64,000 nucleotides of DNA. Source: an uncultured Oscillospiraceae bacterium (GTDB taxonomy: Bacteria > Bacillota > Clostridia > Oscillospirales > Acutalibacteraceae). The stretch covers positions 1 through 64,000 of the forward strand of contig CABULH010000018.1 of assembly GCA_902492455.1 (NCBI GenBank), written 5' to 3'. The position numbers and the translations under genes are program-made. This document shows, piece after piece, positions 25,207 to 33,815 of the stretch. The notes below the pieces were generated by a model. The model ran no database searches, was not told the DNA's origin, and saw only the letters and a list, made by a program, of their open reading frames with translations. Numbering within the stretch: the stretch's first letter is position 1; every line of letters begins with the position of its first letter.

Positions 25207-26040
25207 ATGGCTACCAAGAATTATAAGCCGACCACCCCCGGACGCCGCGGCATGTCGGTCATCGACTACAGCGGATTGTCCAAGGTGGAGCCGGAGAAGA
25301 GCCTGCTGGCTCCCATGAACAAAAGCGCCGGCCGCAACAGCTATGGCCGGATCACCGTCCGCCATCGCGGCGGCGGCAACCGCCGGAAATACCGGATCAT
25401 CGATTTCAAGCGCAACAAGACCGGCGTGCCGGCCACCGTTATGACGCTGGAATATGATCCCAACCGCAGTGCCCATATCGCGCTGGTCCAGTATGAGGAT
25501 GGCGAGAAGCGCTACATCGTGGCGCCGGTGGGCCTGCAGGTAGGCGATGTGATTACCTCCGGCGAGGAAGCGGACATCAAGCCGGGCAACGCCCTGCCGC
25601 TGTCCAGTATCCCCACCGGTACCTTCATCCACAACGTGGAGCTCTATCCGGGCAAGGGCGCTCAGCTGGCCCGCAGCGCCGGTACCATGGCTCAGCTGAT
25701 GGGCAAGGAAAACAAAATGGCGCTGATCCGCCTGCCTTCCGGCGAGATGCGCAACGTGCCGCTGAACTGCATGGCCACCATCGGCCAGGTGGGCAACGTG
25801 GAGCACGAGAACGTCAAGATCGGTAAGGCCGGCCGCAAACGTCACATGGGCTGGCGTCCCACGGTCCGCGGTTCCGTCATGAACCCCTGCGATCACCCCC
25901 ACGGCGGTGGTGAGGGCAAGAGCCCCATCGGCCGTCCGGGTCCGGTTACCCCCTGGGGCAAGCCGGCGCTGGGTTACAAGACCCGCAAGACCCACAACCG
26001 TTCCGACAAGTTCATCGTCAAGCGCCGCGGCGGCAAGTAA
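25207..26040 (+). CDS. rplB: 50S ribosomal protein L2
   Basis: A 277-aa L2 (YKPTTPGRRGMSVIDYSGL). The C-terminal catalytic-centre segment MNPCDHPHGGGEGKSPIG holds the conserved His needed for subunit association and peptidyl transfer. CAGGAGAG lies 11 bases before the ATG, at the end of the hairpin-rich spacer. Confidence 0.97.
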   Translation: MATKNYKPTTPGRRGMSVIDYSGLSKVEPEKSLLAPMNKSAGRNSYGRITVRHRGGGNRRKYRIIDFKRNKTGVPATVMTLEYDPNRSAHIALVQYEDGEKRYIVAPVGLQVGDVITSGEEADIKPGNALPLSSIPTGTFIHNVELYPGKGAQLARSAGTMAQLMGKENKMALIRLPSGEMRNVPLNCMATIGQVGNVEHENVKIGKAGRKRHMGWRPTVRGSVMNPCDHPHGGGEGKSPIGRPGPVTPWGKPALGYKTRKTHNRSDKFIVKRRGGK

Positions 26041-26061
26041 ACGAAAGGAGATTCGTCATTT

Positions 26062-26334
26062 ATGGGTAGAAGCGTAAAGAAGGGTCCTTTCGTACAGCCC
26101 GTGCTGCTGAAAAGGGTCCAGGAAATGAATAAATCCGGCGAGAAGCGTATCCTGAAAACCTGGAGCCGCTCCTCCACGATTTTTCCGGATTTTGTCGGGC
26201 ACACCTTCGCCGTTCACGACGGCCGCAAGCATGTGCCGGTGTATGTCACCGAGGATATGGTGGGACACAAGCTGGGCGAATTCGCCCCCACCCGTACCTT
26301 CCGGGGCCATGTGGGCTCCAAGAGTTCCAAGTAA
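26062..26334 (+). CDS. rpsS: 30S ribosomal protein S19
   Basis: A 90-aa S19 (GRSVKKGPFVQPVLLKRVQEM, SSTIFPDFVGHTFAVHDGRKH). It forms the 30S head with S13 and contacts the A-site finger. AAAGGAG precedes the ATG. It lies 21 bp after rplB. Confidence 0.97.
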   Translation: MGRSVKKGPFVQPVLLKRVQEMNKSGEKRILKTWSRSSTIFPDFVGHTFAVHDGRKHVPVYVTEDMVGHKLGEFAPTRTFRGHVGSKSSK

Positions 26335-26357
26335 GCGGTTGAAAGGAGAGAAACGCC

Positions 26358-26693
26358 ATGGAAGCAAGGGCGCAGGCTAATTACGTCCGTATTTCCCCTC
26401 GCAAAGTCAAGATCGTTCTCGACCTCATCCGCAACAAACCGGTTGATGTCGCTATCGCGATTGTGCGTAATACCCCCAAGGCCGCCTGTGAGCCGATTGA
26501 AAAGCTGCTCAAATCGGCGGCGGCTAATGCGGAAACCAACCATAACATGGATAAGAACAACCTCTATGTTGCGGAGTGCTTCGCATGTCCCGGTCCTATC
26601 CTTAAGCGGGTCCGTCCGGCCCCCAAGGGCAGTGCGCATCGCATCCTGAAGAGGACCTCACACATCACCCTTGTGCTCAAGGAAAAGGAATAA
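26358..26693 (+). CDS. rplV: 50S ribosomal protein L22
   Basis: A 111-aa L22 (ARAQANYVRISPRKVKIVLDL, and the C-terminal hairpin PAPKGSAHRILKRTSHITLVL). Its beta-hairpin lines the exit tunnel, near the macrolide site. GAAAGGAGAG precedes the ATG. Confidence 0.97.
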   Translation: MEARAQANYVRISPRKVKIVLDLIRNKPVDVAIAIVRNTPKAACEPIEKLLKSAAANAETNHNMDKNNLYVAECFACPGPILKRVRPAPKGSAHRILKRTSHITLVLKEKE

Positions 26694-26712
26694 GCGAAGG
26701 AGGAGGCAAACT

Positions 26713-27378
26713 ATGGGACAGAAAGTCAATCCCCACGGCCTGCGGGTCGGCGTTATCAAGGATTGGGATTCCCGCTGGTTCGTCAAGGACAATGAGTTCG
26801 GCGATACCCTGGTGTCCGACTACAATCTGCGGAAATACCTGAAGAAGACGCTGTACGCCGCCGGTGTGTCCAAGATCGAAATTGAACGCGACGCTTCCCG
26901 CGTGCGCGTGCATATCCATTGCGCAAAGCCGGGCATTGTTATCGGCAAGGGCGGCGCGGAGATCGAAAAACTGCGTCTGACCTGTGAGAAGATGCTGGGC
27001 AAGCCCACCTTGGTGAACATTGTGGAAGTGCGTTCTCCCGACGTCAACGCGCAGTTGGTGGCGGAAAACATCGCCCAGCAGCTGGAGAAGCGTATTTCCT
27101 TCCGTCGTGCGATGAAGCAGGCCATCGGCCGTGCGATGAAGCTGGGCGCCAAGGGTATCAAAACGCAGGTTTCCGGCCGTTTGGGCGGTGCGGATATCGC
27201 TCGCACCGAGCAGTATCATGAAGGAACCATTCCGCTGCAGACGCTGCGTGCGGACATCGACTACGGCTTTGCCGAGGCACACACCACCTACGGCCGCGTC
27301 GGCGTAAAGGTATGGATTTACCGCGGCGAGGTTCTTGCCGGCGCCGCCAAACCCCGCAGGGAAGGAGGCCGCAAGTAA
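26713..27378 (+). CDS. rpsC: 30S ribosomal protein S3
   Basis: A 221-aa S3 (MGQKVNPHGLRVGVIKDWDS) with an intact KH loop VIGKGGAEIEKL. It sits at the mRNA entry pore. The ATG at 26713 follows AAGGAGGAGG and matches the family N-terminus. The stop overlaps the rplP start (TAATG). Confidence 0.97.
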   Translation: MGQKVNPHGLRVGVIKDWDSRWFVKDNEFGDTLVSDYNLRKYLKKTLYAAGVSKIEIERDASRVRVHIHCAKPGIVIGKGGAEIEKLRLTCEKMLGKPTLVNIVEVRSPDVNAQLVAENIAQQLEKRISFRRAMKQAIGRAMKLGAKGIKTQVSGRLGGADIARTEQYHEGTIPLQTLRADIDYGFAEAHTTYGRVGVKVWIYRGEVLAGAAKPRREGGRK

Positions 27379-27824
27379 TGCTGCTGCCCAAAAGAGTGAA
27401 ATACCGCCGCGTTCATAGAGGCCGCCTGACCGGTAAGGCCTACCGCGGCAACGAAGTGAACTACGGCGATTTCGGCCTGGTGGCCCTGGAGCCGGCCTGG
27501 ATCTCTTCCAATCAGATTGAGGCGGCTCGTATCGCCATGACTCGTTACATCAAGCGTGGCGGTCAGGTCTGGATCAAGATTTTCCCCGACAAACCCATTA
27601 CGGAAAAGCCCGCCGAAACCCGAATGGGTTCCGGTAAAGGTTCTCCCGAGTACTGGGTGGCGGTGGTGAAGCCCGGCCGTGTGATGTTTGAAATCGCCGG
27701 CGTGTCCGAGGACGACGCCCGGGAAGCCATGCGGCTCGCGGCCAACAAGCTGCCCATCAAGTGCAAGTTTGTTACGAAAGCCGGCGCGGCCGACTTAACA
27801 GGAACGGATGGTGAGCAGGGATGA
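27378..27824 (+). CDS. rplP: 50S ribosomal protein L16
   Basis: A 148-aa L16 (MLLPKRVKYRRVHRGRLTGKA; RMGSGKGSPEYWVAVVKPGRV). It positions tRNA in the A and P sites. The start at 27378 overlaps the rpsC stop, with GAAGGAGG inside rpsC, so coupled translation is likely. The C-terminus overlaps rpmC by four bases (ATGA). Confidence 0.97.
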   Translation: MLLPKRVKYRRVHRGRLTGKAYRGNEVNYGDFGLVALEPAWISSNQIEAARIAMTRYIKRGGQVWIKIFPDKPITEKPAETRMGSGKGSPEYWVAVVKPGRVMFEIAGVSEDDAREAMRLAANKLPIKCKFVTKAGAADLTGTDGEQG

Positions 27825-28036
27825 AGTCCACTGAGATTGCAAAGATCAGAGAGCTGAACGAGGCGGAGCTCCAAACCAGGCTCAAGGACCTCAAAACCGA
27901 GCTGTTCAATCTGCGGTTCCAGCATGCGATCAATCAGCTCGACAATCCGATGCGTCTGAAGGCTGTCAAGAAGGAAATCGCCATTGTCAAAACGATCATG
28001 CGCGAGAACGAGATCAAGAACGGCGCCGAGGCGTAA
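27821..28036 (+). CDS. rpmC: 50S ribosomal protein L29
   Basis: A 71-aa L29, two long helices (IAKIRELNEAELQTRLKDLK; FNLRFQHAINQLDNPMRLK). It lies at the tunnel exit next to L23. Its ATG overlaps the rplP stop as ATGA. Confidence 0.96.
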   Translation: MKSTEIAKIRELNEAELQTRLKDLKTELFNLRFQHAINQLDNPMRLKAVKKEIAIVKTIMRENEIKNGAEA

Positions 28037-28054
28037 CGGAAGGAGGAGTAAGTT

Positions 28055-28312
28055 GTGAGCGAACGGAATCTGAGAAAGACGAGAACCGGCTTGGTCGTCA
28101 GCGATAAGATGGATAAAACCATCGTGGTGACGATTGAGGACAACGTCCGTCATCCGCTGTATAAGAAGATCATCAAACGCACCGTGAAGCTGAAGGCGCA
28201 CGACGAGAAAAACGAGTGCCGCGTGGGCGACCGCGTATCCATTATGGAAACCCGCCCGCTGTCCAAGGACAAACGGTGGCGCCTTGTGGAAATTATCGAA
28301 AAAGCAAAATAA
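28055..28312 (+). CDS. rpsQ: 30S ribosomal protein S17
   Basis: An 85-aa S17 with an OB fold (LRKTRTGLVVSDKMDKTIVV; GDRVSIMETRPLSKDKRWRLV). It is a primary binder of the 5' domain of 16S rRNA. A GTG start follows AAGGAGGAG. Confidence 0.97.
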   Translation: MSERNLRKTRTGLVVSDKMDKTIVVTIEDNVRHPLYKKIIKRTVKLKAHDEKNECRVGDRVSIMETRPLSKDKRWRLVEIIEKAK

Positions 28313-28367
28313 TGTCGGTAGGCGTCTGCGCCCTGCCGGCGCAGGCGCGTGAAAGGAGGAACCCGCT

Positions 28368-28736
28368 TTGGTACAACAGCAGACCTACCTGAAAGTTGCC
28401 GACAACACCGGCGCGAAGGAGCTTATGTGCATCCGCGTTCTTGGTGGTTCCGGCAGAAGGTATGCGAATATCGGCGACGTCGTGGTTGCTTCGGTCAAAA
28501 AAGCAGCACCCGGCGGCGTTGTGAAAAAAGGCGATGTGGTGAAAGCCGTTGTCGTCCGTTCGGTGAAAGGCATCCGCCGGGAGGATGGTACCTACATCCG
28601 GTTCGATGAGAATGCGGCGGTTATCATCCGCGACGACAAAAACCCCAGAGGTACCCGTATTTTTGGCCCGGTGGCGAGAGAGCTCAGAGAGAGAGATTAT
28701 CTCAAGATTCTGAGCCTTGCCCCCGAAGTGCTGTAA
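28368..28736 (+). CDS. rplN: 50S ribosomal protein L14
   Basis: A 122-aa L14 (VQQQTYLKVADNTGAKELMCI). It bridges to the 30S subunit and is the docking site of the silencing factor RsfS. A TTG start at 28368 is set by AAAGGAGGA and the conserved QQQT opening. A small hairpin (GCGTCTGCGCC with GGCGCAGGCGC) lies in the 55-bp spacer before it. Confidence 0.96.
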   Translation: MVQQQTYLKVADNTGAKELMCIRVLGGSGRRYANIGDVVVASVKKAAPGGVVKKGDVVKAVVVRSVKGIRREDGTYIRFDENAAVIIRDDKNPRGTRIFGPVARELRERDYLKILSLAPEVL

Positions 28737-28751
28737 TGGGAGGTGCCGGAA

Positions 28752-29072
28752 TTGAGTAACAAACTTCATGTGAAAAAGGGCGACACGGTCGTCATCATCA
28801 GCGGCGATGACCGCGGCAACAAAGGCAAGGTGCTGGACGTCAGCCCCAAGGAGGGCAAGGTCATCGTCGAGGGGCGCAACATGGTGAAGAAGCATGTTAA
28901 GCCCCGCAAGATGGGCGATCCCGGCGGCATCGTTTCCGCCGAAGGCGCCATGTATGTTTCCAAGGTCATGGTCATCTGCCCCCACTGCAACAAGCCGACT
29001 CGGGTCGGCCACAAGAAATTCGCCGACGGTTCCAAATCCCGCATTTGCAAGCGTTGCGGCGAAACGCTGTAA
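28752..29072 (+). CDS. rplX: 50S ribosomal protein L24, zinc-ribbon form
   Basis: A 106-aa L24 with the KOW motif DTVVIISGDDRGNKGKV and a C-terminal CPHCNKP...CKRC zinc-ribbon, the form typical of Clostridia. It nucleates 50S assembly. A TTG start at 28752 is chosen because GGGAGG lies eight bases upstream. A GTG at 28743 overlaps that site and would be too close. Confidence 0.93.
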   Translation: MSNKLHVKKGDTVVIISGDDRGNKGKVLDVSPKEGKVIVEGRNMVKKHVKPRKMGDPGGIVSAEGAMYVSKVMVICPHCNKPTRVGHKKFADGSKSRICKRCGETL

Positions 29073-29086
29073 GGAGGTAAAAGCAT

Positions 29087-29626
29087 ATGGCCAGACTCAA
29101 GGAGTATTATGTCAAAGACGTGGCTCCCGCGCTGATGAAAAAGTTCAGCTATAAAAGCGTGATGCAGATCCCCAAGCTGGACAAGATCGTCATCAACGTC
29201 AGCTGCGGCGAAGCCCGCGATAATGCGAAGGTTATCGAAGCCATCGTGGCGGATCTGTCCGCCATCACCGGCCAGCGTCCCATCGTCTGCAAGGCCCGTA
29301 AATCCGTCGCCAACTTTAAGCTGCGCGAAGGCATGAATATCGGCGCCAAGGTTACCCTGCGGGGTGAGCGGATGTACGAGTTCCTGGACCGCCTGTTCAG
29401 CGTGGCGCTGCCCCGGGTCCGCGATTTCCGCGGCATCAATCCCAATTCCTTCGACGGCCGCGGCAATTACAACATGGGCCTGAAGGAGCAGCTGATCTTC
29501 CCGGAGATCGACTACGATAAGATCGATAAGGTTCGGGGCATGGACATCTGTTTTGTCACCACGGCCAACACCGATGAAGAAGCGCGGGAGCTGCTCACCC
29601 TGATGGGCGCTCCGTTCGCGAAATAA
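29087..29626 (+). CDS. rplE: 50S ribosomal protein L5
   Basis: A 179-aa L5 (MQIPKLDKIVINVSCGEARDN; the DFRGINPNSFDGRGNYNMGL segment). It binds 5S rRNA and contacts P-site tRNA. AAGGAGG precedes the ATG. Confidence 0.97.
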   Translation: MARLKEYYVKDVAPALMKKFSYKSVMQIPKLDKIVINVSCGEARDNAKVIEAIVADLSAITGQRPIVCKARKSVANFKLREGMNIGAKVTLRGERMYEFLDRLFSVALPRVRDFRGINPNSFDGRGNYNMGLKEQLIFPEIDYDKIDKVRGMDICFVTTANTDEEARELLTLMGAPFAK

Positions 29627-29641
29627 GGAGGGGAACAGACA

Positions 29642-29827
29642 ATGGCTAAGACTTCTATGAAAATCAAGCAACAGCGGCCGGCCAAGTTCTCCACCCGGGC
29701 GTACAACCGCTGCAAGATCTGCGGCCGTCCCCACGCGTATCTGCGCCGGTACGGCATCTGCCGCATTTGCTTCAGAGAGCTTGCCTATAAAGGTGAGATC
29801 CCTGGCGTAAAGAAGGCCAGTTGGTAA
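29642..29827 (+). CDS. rpsN: 30S ribosomal protein S14, type Z
   Basis: A 61-aa zinc-binding S14 with CKICGRPHAYLRRYGICRICF, the short C+ form of Firmicutes. It helps assemble the 30S head. AAGGAGGGG precedes the ATG. Confidence 0.97.
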   Translation: MAKTSMKIKQQRPAKFSTRAYNRCKICGRPHAYLRRYGICRICFRELAYKGEIPGVKKASW

Positions 29828-29853
29828 GCAATAGCTAGAAGGAGGTTGACGGA

Positions 29854-30255
29854 ATGCAAATCACCGACACCATCGCCGACATGCTGACGAGGATCCGTAA
29901 CGCAAACTCGGCCAAGCACGATTCGGTGGATATCCCCGCTTCCAACATGAAGAAGGCTATTGCCCAGATTCTTGTTGACGAGGGATATGTCAAGAACTAT
30001 CAGGTTATCGAGGATGACAAGCAGGGCGTTATCCGCATCACCCTTAAGTATCAGGGCCCGTCCAAGACCCCGGTGCTCATGGGACTGCGCCGCGTTTCCA
30101 AGCCCGGCCTGCGCATCTATTCCAGCAGCGAGGACATGCCGAAGGTCCTGAAGGGCATCGGCACCGCCATTGTTTCCACCTCCCGCGGCGTCATGACTGA
30201 CAAGCGGGCGCGCAAGGAGAACGTGGGCGGCGAAGTCCTGGCGTTCGTATGGTAA
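29854..30255 (+). CDS. rpsH: 30S ribosomal protein S8
   Basis: A 133-aa S8 (ITDTIADMLTRIRNANSAKHD; the C-terminal VMTDKRARKENVGGEVLAFVW). It binds helix 21 of 16S rRNA and in E. coli represses the spc genes. GAAGGAGG precedes the ATG. Confidence 0.97.
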   Translation: MQITDTIADMLTRIRNANSAKHDSVDIPASNMKKAIAQILVDEGYVKNYQVIEDDKQGVIRITLKYQGPSKTPVLMGLRRVSKPGLRIYSSSEDMPKVLKGIGTAIVSTSRGVMTDKRARKENVGGEVLAFVW

Positions 30256-30270
30256 GGGGGTAGGGAGAAT

Positions 30271-30819
30271 ATGTCGAGAATTGGACGCAAACCCATCGCT
30301 ATCCCCGCTGGCGTCGAGGTCAAGCTGGCCGACGGCGTGGCGACGGTAAAGGGCCCTAAGGGCACCCTGACCCAAAATATCCATCCCAATATGAAGGTGG
30401 AAGTGGCCGACGGAGAAATCCTTGTCACCCGCCCCAACGATGAGAAGGAAAACCGGGCACTGCATGGCCTGACCCGGGCGCTGCTGAACAACATGGTGGA
30501 GGGCGTTACCAACGGCTTCTCCAAGCAGCTGGACGTCAACGGCGTTGGCTACCGTGTGCAGAAGCAGGGCAAGGATCTGGTGATGACTCTGGGCTACAGC
30601 CATCTGGTCACCGTCAGTGAAATTCCGGGCATCACCATCGATGTGCCGGGGCCCAACACCATCATTATCCGCGGCGCAGACAAGCAGCTGGTAGGCCAGT
30701 TTGCCGCCGAGGTGCGGGAGAAGCGCCCGCCGGAGCCTTATAAGGGCAAGGGCATCAAATACGCCGACGAGGTTATCCGCCGCAAGGAAGGTAAGACCGG
30801 CGGCAAGGGCAAGAAGTAA
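30271..30819 (+). CDS. rplF: 50S ribosomal protein L6
   Basis: A 182-aa L6 with the MSRIGRKPIAIPAGV opening and the PPEPYKGKGIKY signature. It lies near the GTPase centre. A basic Gly/Lys tail ends the protein. GGGGGTAGGGAG precedes the ATG. Confidence 0.97.
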   Translation: MSRIGRKPIAIPAGVEVKLADGVATVKGPKGTLTQNIHPNMKVEVADGEILVTRPNDEKENRALHGLTRALLNNMVEGVTNGFSKQLDVNGVGYRVQKQGKDLVMTLGYSHLVTVSEIPGITIDVPGPNTIIIRGADKQLVGQFAAEVREKRPPEPYKGKGIKYADEVIRRKEGKTGGKGKK

Positions 30820-30834
30820 GGAGAGTGAACATCC

Positions 30835-31194
30835 ATGGTGAGCAAACAAGACAGCAACCTGGCGCGCCAGAAGCGTCATGCTCGCGTTCGCGGAAAGATT
30901 TCCGGTACCGCTGAGCGGCCGCGCCTGAACGTGTATCGCTCCTTAAACCACATCTATGCCCAGCTGATCGATGATGGCAAAGGAGTAACCCTGGCGACCG
31001 CTTCCAGTGTCGAGAAGGATTTCGGCATGAACGGAGGCAACAAGGAAGCCGCTAAAAAGGTCGGCGAGATGATCGCCAAACGCGCCGCCGAAAAGGGCAT
31101 CACCGAGGTCGTATTCGACCGCGGCGGCTATATCTATCACGGCCGCGTCAAAGAGCTGGCCGAAGGCGCCCGCGAGGGCGGCCTCAAGTTCTAA
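30835..31194 (+). CDS. rplR: 50S ribosomal protein L18
   Basis: A 119-aa L18 (KRHARVRGKISGTAERPRLNV; the C-terminal FDRGGYIYHGRVKELAEGARE). It carries 5S rRNA into the 50S subunit. AAGGAGAG precedes the ATG. A GTG directly after it is an alternative start. Confidence 0.97.
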   Translation: MVSKQDSNLARQKRHARVRGKISGTAERPRLNVYRSLNHIYAQLIDDGKGVTLATASSVEKDFGMNGGNKEAAKKVGEMIAKRAAEKGITEVVFDRGGYIYHGRVKELAEGAREGGLKF

Positions 31195-31213
31195 GGAAAG
31201 GGAGGATTATACT

Positions 31214-31714
31214 TTGGCCAGAATTGACGCAAACACAATGGAACTGAAAGAGCGGATTGTCGCCATCAACCGCGTTAGCAAGACTGTAAAGGGCGGTCGT
31301 ATTTTCAAGTTCGCCGCCCTGGTAGTGGTGGGCGACGGCAACGGTACAGTGGGCTTTGGCCTTGGAAAGGCCGGTGAAGTGCCGGACGCTATCCGCAAGG
31401 GCATTGAGGATGCCAAGAAGCATCTGATGAAAGTTTCCCTGAAAGGCTCCACCATTCCGCATGAAGTGATCGGCACTTTTGGAGCCGGCCGCGTGCTGAT
31501 GAAGCCCGCCGCCCCCGGTACCGGCGTAATCGCCGGCGGCGCCGTGCGTGCCGTCGTGGAAGCCGCGGGTATCCGCGATATCCGTACCAAGGCTCTCCGT
31601 TCCAATAATCCCTGCAATGTGGTGAGCGCCGCCATGAACGGTTTGGCACAGCTCCGCACGGCGGAGGAAGCGGCCGCGGTCCGCGGTAAAACCGCCAAGG
31701 AAATCTTAGGTTAA
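31214..31714 (+). CDS. rpsE: 30S ribosomal protein S5
   Basis: A 166-aa S5 (ELKERIVAINRVSKTVKGGR; the GKAGEVPDAIRKGIEDAKK and IAGGAVRAVVEAAGI regions). It affects decoding fidelity and is a classic spectinomycin-resistance locus. A TTG start follows GGGAGGA. Confidence 0.96.
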   Translation: MARIDANTMELKERIVAINRVSKTVKGGRIFKFAALVVVGDGNGTVGFGLGKAGEVPDAIRKGIEDAKKHLMKVSLKGSTIPHEVIGTFGAGRVLMKPAAPGTGVIAGGAVRAVVEAAGIRDIRTKALRSNNPCNVVSAAMNGLAQLRTAEEAAAVRGKTAKEILG

Positions 31715-31730
31715 CGGGAGGGCAATGACA

Positions 31731-31928
31731 ATGGCTAAAAAAGCGAAAGCCTCCGGTCTGCAGATCAAACTGGTCCGCAGCCTGATCGGCAGCAAAAAAG
31801 ACCAGATTGCCACCGCCGCGTCCATGGGCCTGCGTAAGATCGGCGATGTTGCCAATCAGCCCGACAACGCCGCGACCCGTGGCAAGGTAAACAAGATTCT
31901 CCACCTCGTCGAGGTAACCGAAGCGTAA
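31731..31928 (+). CDS. rpmD: 50S ribosomal protein L30
   Basis: A 65-aa L30 (LQIKLVRSLIGSKKDQIATAA; MGLRKIGDVANQPDN). The second of two close ATG codons, at 31731, is chosen because GGGAGG is nine bases away. The first is only three bases from it. Confidence 0.96.
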   Translation: MAKKAKASGLQIKLVRSLIGSKKDQIATAASMGLRKIGDVANQPDNAATRGKVNKILHLVEVTEA

Positions 31929-31956
31929 GCAATTCGAGCAAGGAGGTGCGAACATT

Positions 31957-32397
31957 ATGAAGCTACATGAGCTTTCTCCGGCCCCCGGCTCCGTCCGCGA
32001 GGTCAAGAGAATTGGCAGAGGCCATGGCTCCGGTCAGGGCAAAACCGCCGGTAAAGGCCACAAAGGCCAGAAGGCCCGTGCCGGCCGCGGTATCCGCCCC
32101 GGTTTTGAAGGCGGCCAGATGCCTCTGCAGAGACGTGTCCCCAAGAGGGGCTTCAACAACATCTTTGCCACCGAGTACGCCATCCTTAACGTGGCGGCCC
32201 TCAACGCCTTTGAAGACGGCGCTGTGGTGGATCTGGATGCGGCGAAAGCCGCCGGTCTGGTGAAAAAGGGCTGTGACGGCTTGAAGGTGCTGGGCAACGG
32301 TGCGCTGCAGAAAAAACTCACTGTGAAAGCGGCTGCTTTCTCCGAGGCTGCCAAAGCCAAGATCGAGGCTGCCGGCGGGAAGGCAGAGGTGATCTGA
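31957..32397 (+). CDS. rplO: 50S ribosomal protein L15
   Basis: A 146-aa L15 with the Gly/Arg-rich N-terminal extension (KRIGRGHGSGQGKTAGKGHKG) that runs through 23S rRNA and a globular C-terminal domain. AAGGAGG precedes the ATG. secY begins one base after its stop. Confidence 0.97.
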   Translation: MKLHELSPAPGSVREVKRIGRGHGSGQGKTAGKGHKGQKARAGRGIRPGFEGGQMPLQRRVPKRGFNNIFATEYAILNVAALNAFEDGAVVDLDAAKAAGLVKKGCDGLKVLGNGALQKKLTVKAAAFSEAAKAKIEAAGGKAEVI

Positions 32398-32398
32398 G

Positions 32399-33724
32399 AT
32401 GTTTCAGGTTCTGCGTAACGCCTGGAAGATTGCCGACCTGCGCAAGAAAATCCTGTATACGCTTCTGATCATCCTGATCTTCCGTATCGGTTCCTATGTT
32501 TCCGTGCCGTTTGTGGACATGGAGGTAATGAAAAACGCCGTGGCATCCAATGCCGGTGGTTACATGGATTATTTAACTCTCCTGTCCGGCGGCGGTTTTT
32601 CCAACGCCAGCATTTTTGCCCTGTCCATCACCCCCTACATCAACGCCAGCATCATCATTCAGCTGCTGACGGTGGCGATCCCTCCCCTGGAGCGGATGGC
32701 CAAGGATGGGGAAGCGGGACGGAAAAAGCTGGGCCAGATCACCCGGTATGTCACCGTTGGTCTGGGTCTGATGCTGGGCGTGGCCTATTACTTTATGGTG
32801 CGCAACAAGTACGGCGCTCTGGCATCTGAAGCCAAGACCGGCGGCGCTGCCTGGTTTGCCGCCATCGTTATCGTGCTCTGCTTCACGGCAGGTTCCGCAT
32901 TGATGATGTGGCTGGGCGAACAGATCAACGAAAAGGGGATCGGCAACGGCATTTCTATCCTGCTGTTCGCCGGCATTATCTCCCGTCTGCCCACTGCCCT
33001 CAACTTCCTGTGGAAGCTGTTTTATGATTCCGGAATCAAGATTCTGGATCAGGGCGGCGGCGCAGCAGTCAAGAACATGGTGCTGGTGCCTATTATCGTC
33101 ATCTTGTTCCTGGCAATCGTTGGATTCATCGTTTTCCTCACCGATGCGGAACGGCGGATACCCGTCCAGTACGCCAAGCGGGTGGTAGGACGCAAAATGT
33201 ACGGCGGCCAGAACACCTATATCCCGATCAAGGTCAATATGTCCGGCGTTATGCCCATCATTCTGGCTTCGGCGATTATCTCCCTGCCGTCGGTGCTGGC
33301 CGGATTTTTCGGCTGGGACAACGCTTTTATTCGGGCGTTTTCCCCTTCCAGCTGGATCTATCTGACCCTGGAGTTTATCCTGATTATTGGTTTTGCGTTT
33401 TTCTATGTCACCATACAGTATAATCCGCTGGAGATGTCCAATAATCTCCGTAAGAATTCCGGCGCGATTCCGGGTTATCGTCCCGGGAAGCCCACCACGG
33501 ATTATATCAAGCGGGTGCTGAACAAGGTCACCCTGATCGGCGCCTTGTTCATCGGTCTGATCGCCGTTTTCCCCGGGCTGTTCGGCCTGATCGCGGGCCA
33601 GAGCTATACCGGCCTGACACTGGGCGGCACCTCCGTCATGATCATCGTGGGCGTGGCGCTGGAAACCACCCAGCAGATCGAAAGCCAGATGATGATGCGG
33701 CACTACAAGGGGTTCCTGGAGTAA
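32399..33724 (+). CDS. secY: Protein translocase channel subunit SecY
   Basis: A 441-aa SecY with ten membrane helices. The plug/first-loop region (GGFSNASIFALSITPYINASI) and the cytosolic loop QYAKRVVGRKMYGGQNTYIP are clear. It forms the SecYEG pore for secreted and membrane proteins. It starts one base after the rplO stop, so translation is coupled. Length is normal. Confidence 0.97.
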   Translation: MFQVLRNAWKIADLRKKILYTLLIILIFRIGSYVSVPFVDMEVMKNAVASNAGGYMDYLTLLSGGGFSNASIFALSITPYINASIIIQLLTVAIPPLERMAKDGEAGRKKLGQITRYVTVGLGLMLGVAYYFMVRNKYGALASEAKTGGAAWFAAIVIVLCFTAGSALMMWLGEQINEKGIGNGISILLFAGIISRLPTALNFLWKLFYDSGIKILDQGGGAAVKNMVLVPIIVILFLAIVGFIVFLTDAERRIPVQYAKRVVGRKMYGGQNTYIPIKVNMSGVMPIILASAIISLPSVLAGFFGWDNAFIRAFSPSSWIYLTLEFILIIGFAFFYVTIQYNPLEMSNNLRKNSGAIPGYRPGKPTTDYIKRVLNKVTLIGALFIGLIAVFPGLFGLIAGQSYTGLTLGGTSVMIIVGVALETTQQIESQMMMRHYKGFLE

Positions 33725-33815
33725 GAACTCCTGACCGTCTCAACTATTGTCCCGTCGGGCGCGCACCGGAAACGGGCGGCGGCCCGCGGGGCTGCAGGGC
33801 AAAGGAGGACTCTTC

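Noticed and set aside
24985..25995. Minus-strand frame opposite rplB and the hairpin-rich spacer
   Set aside because: It is a His/Gly/Ala-rich shadow of rplB. It does not explain the hairpins, which remain non-coding.
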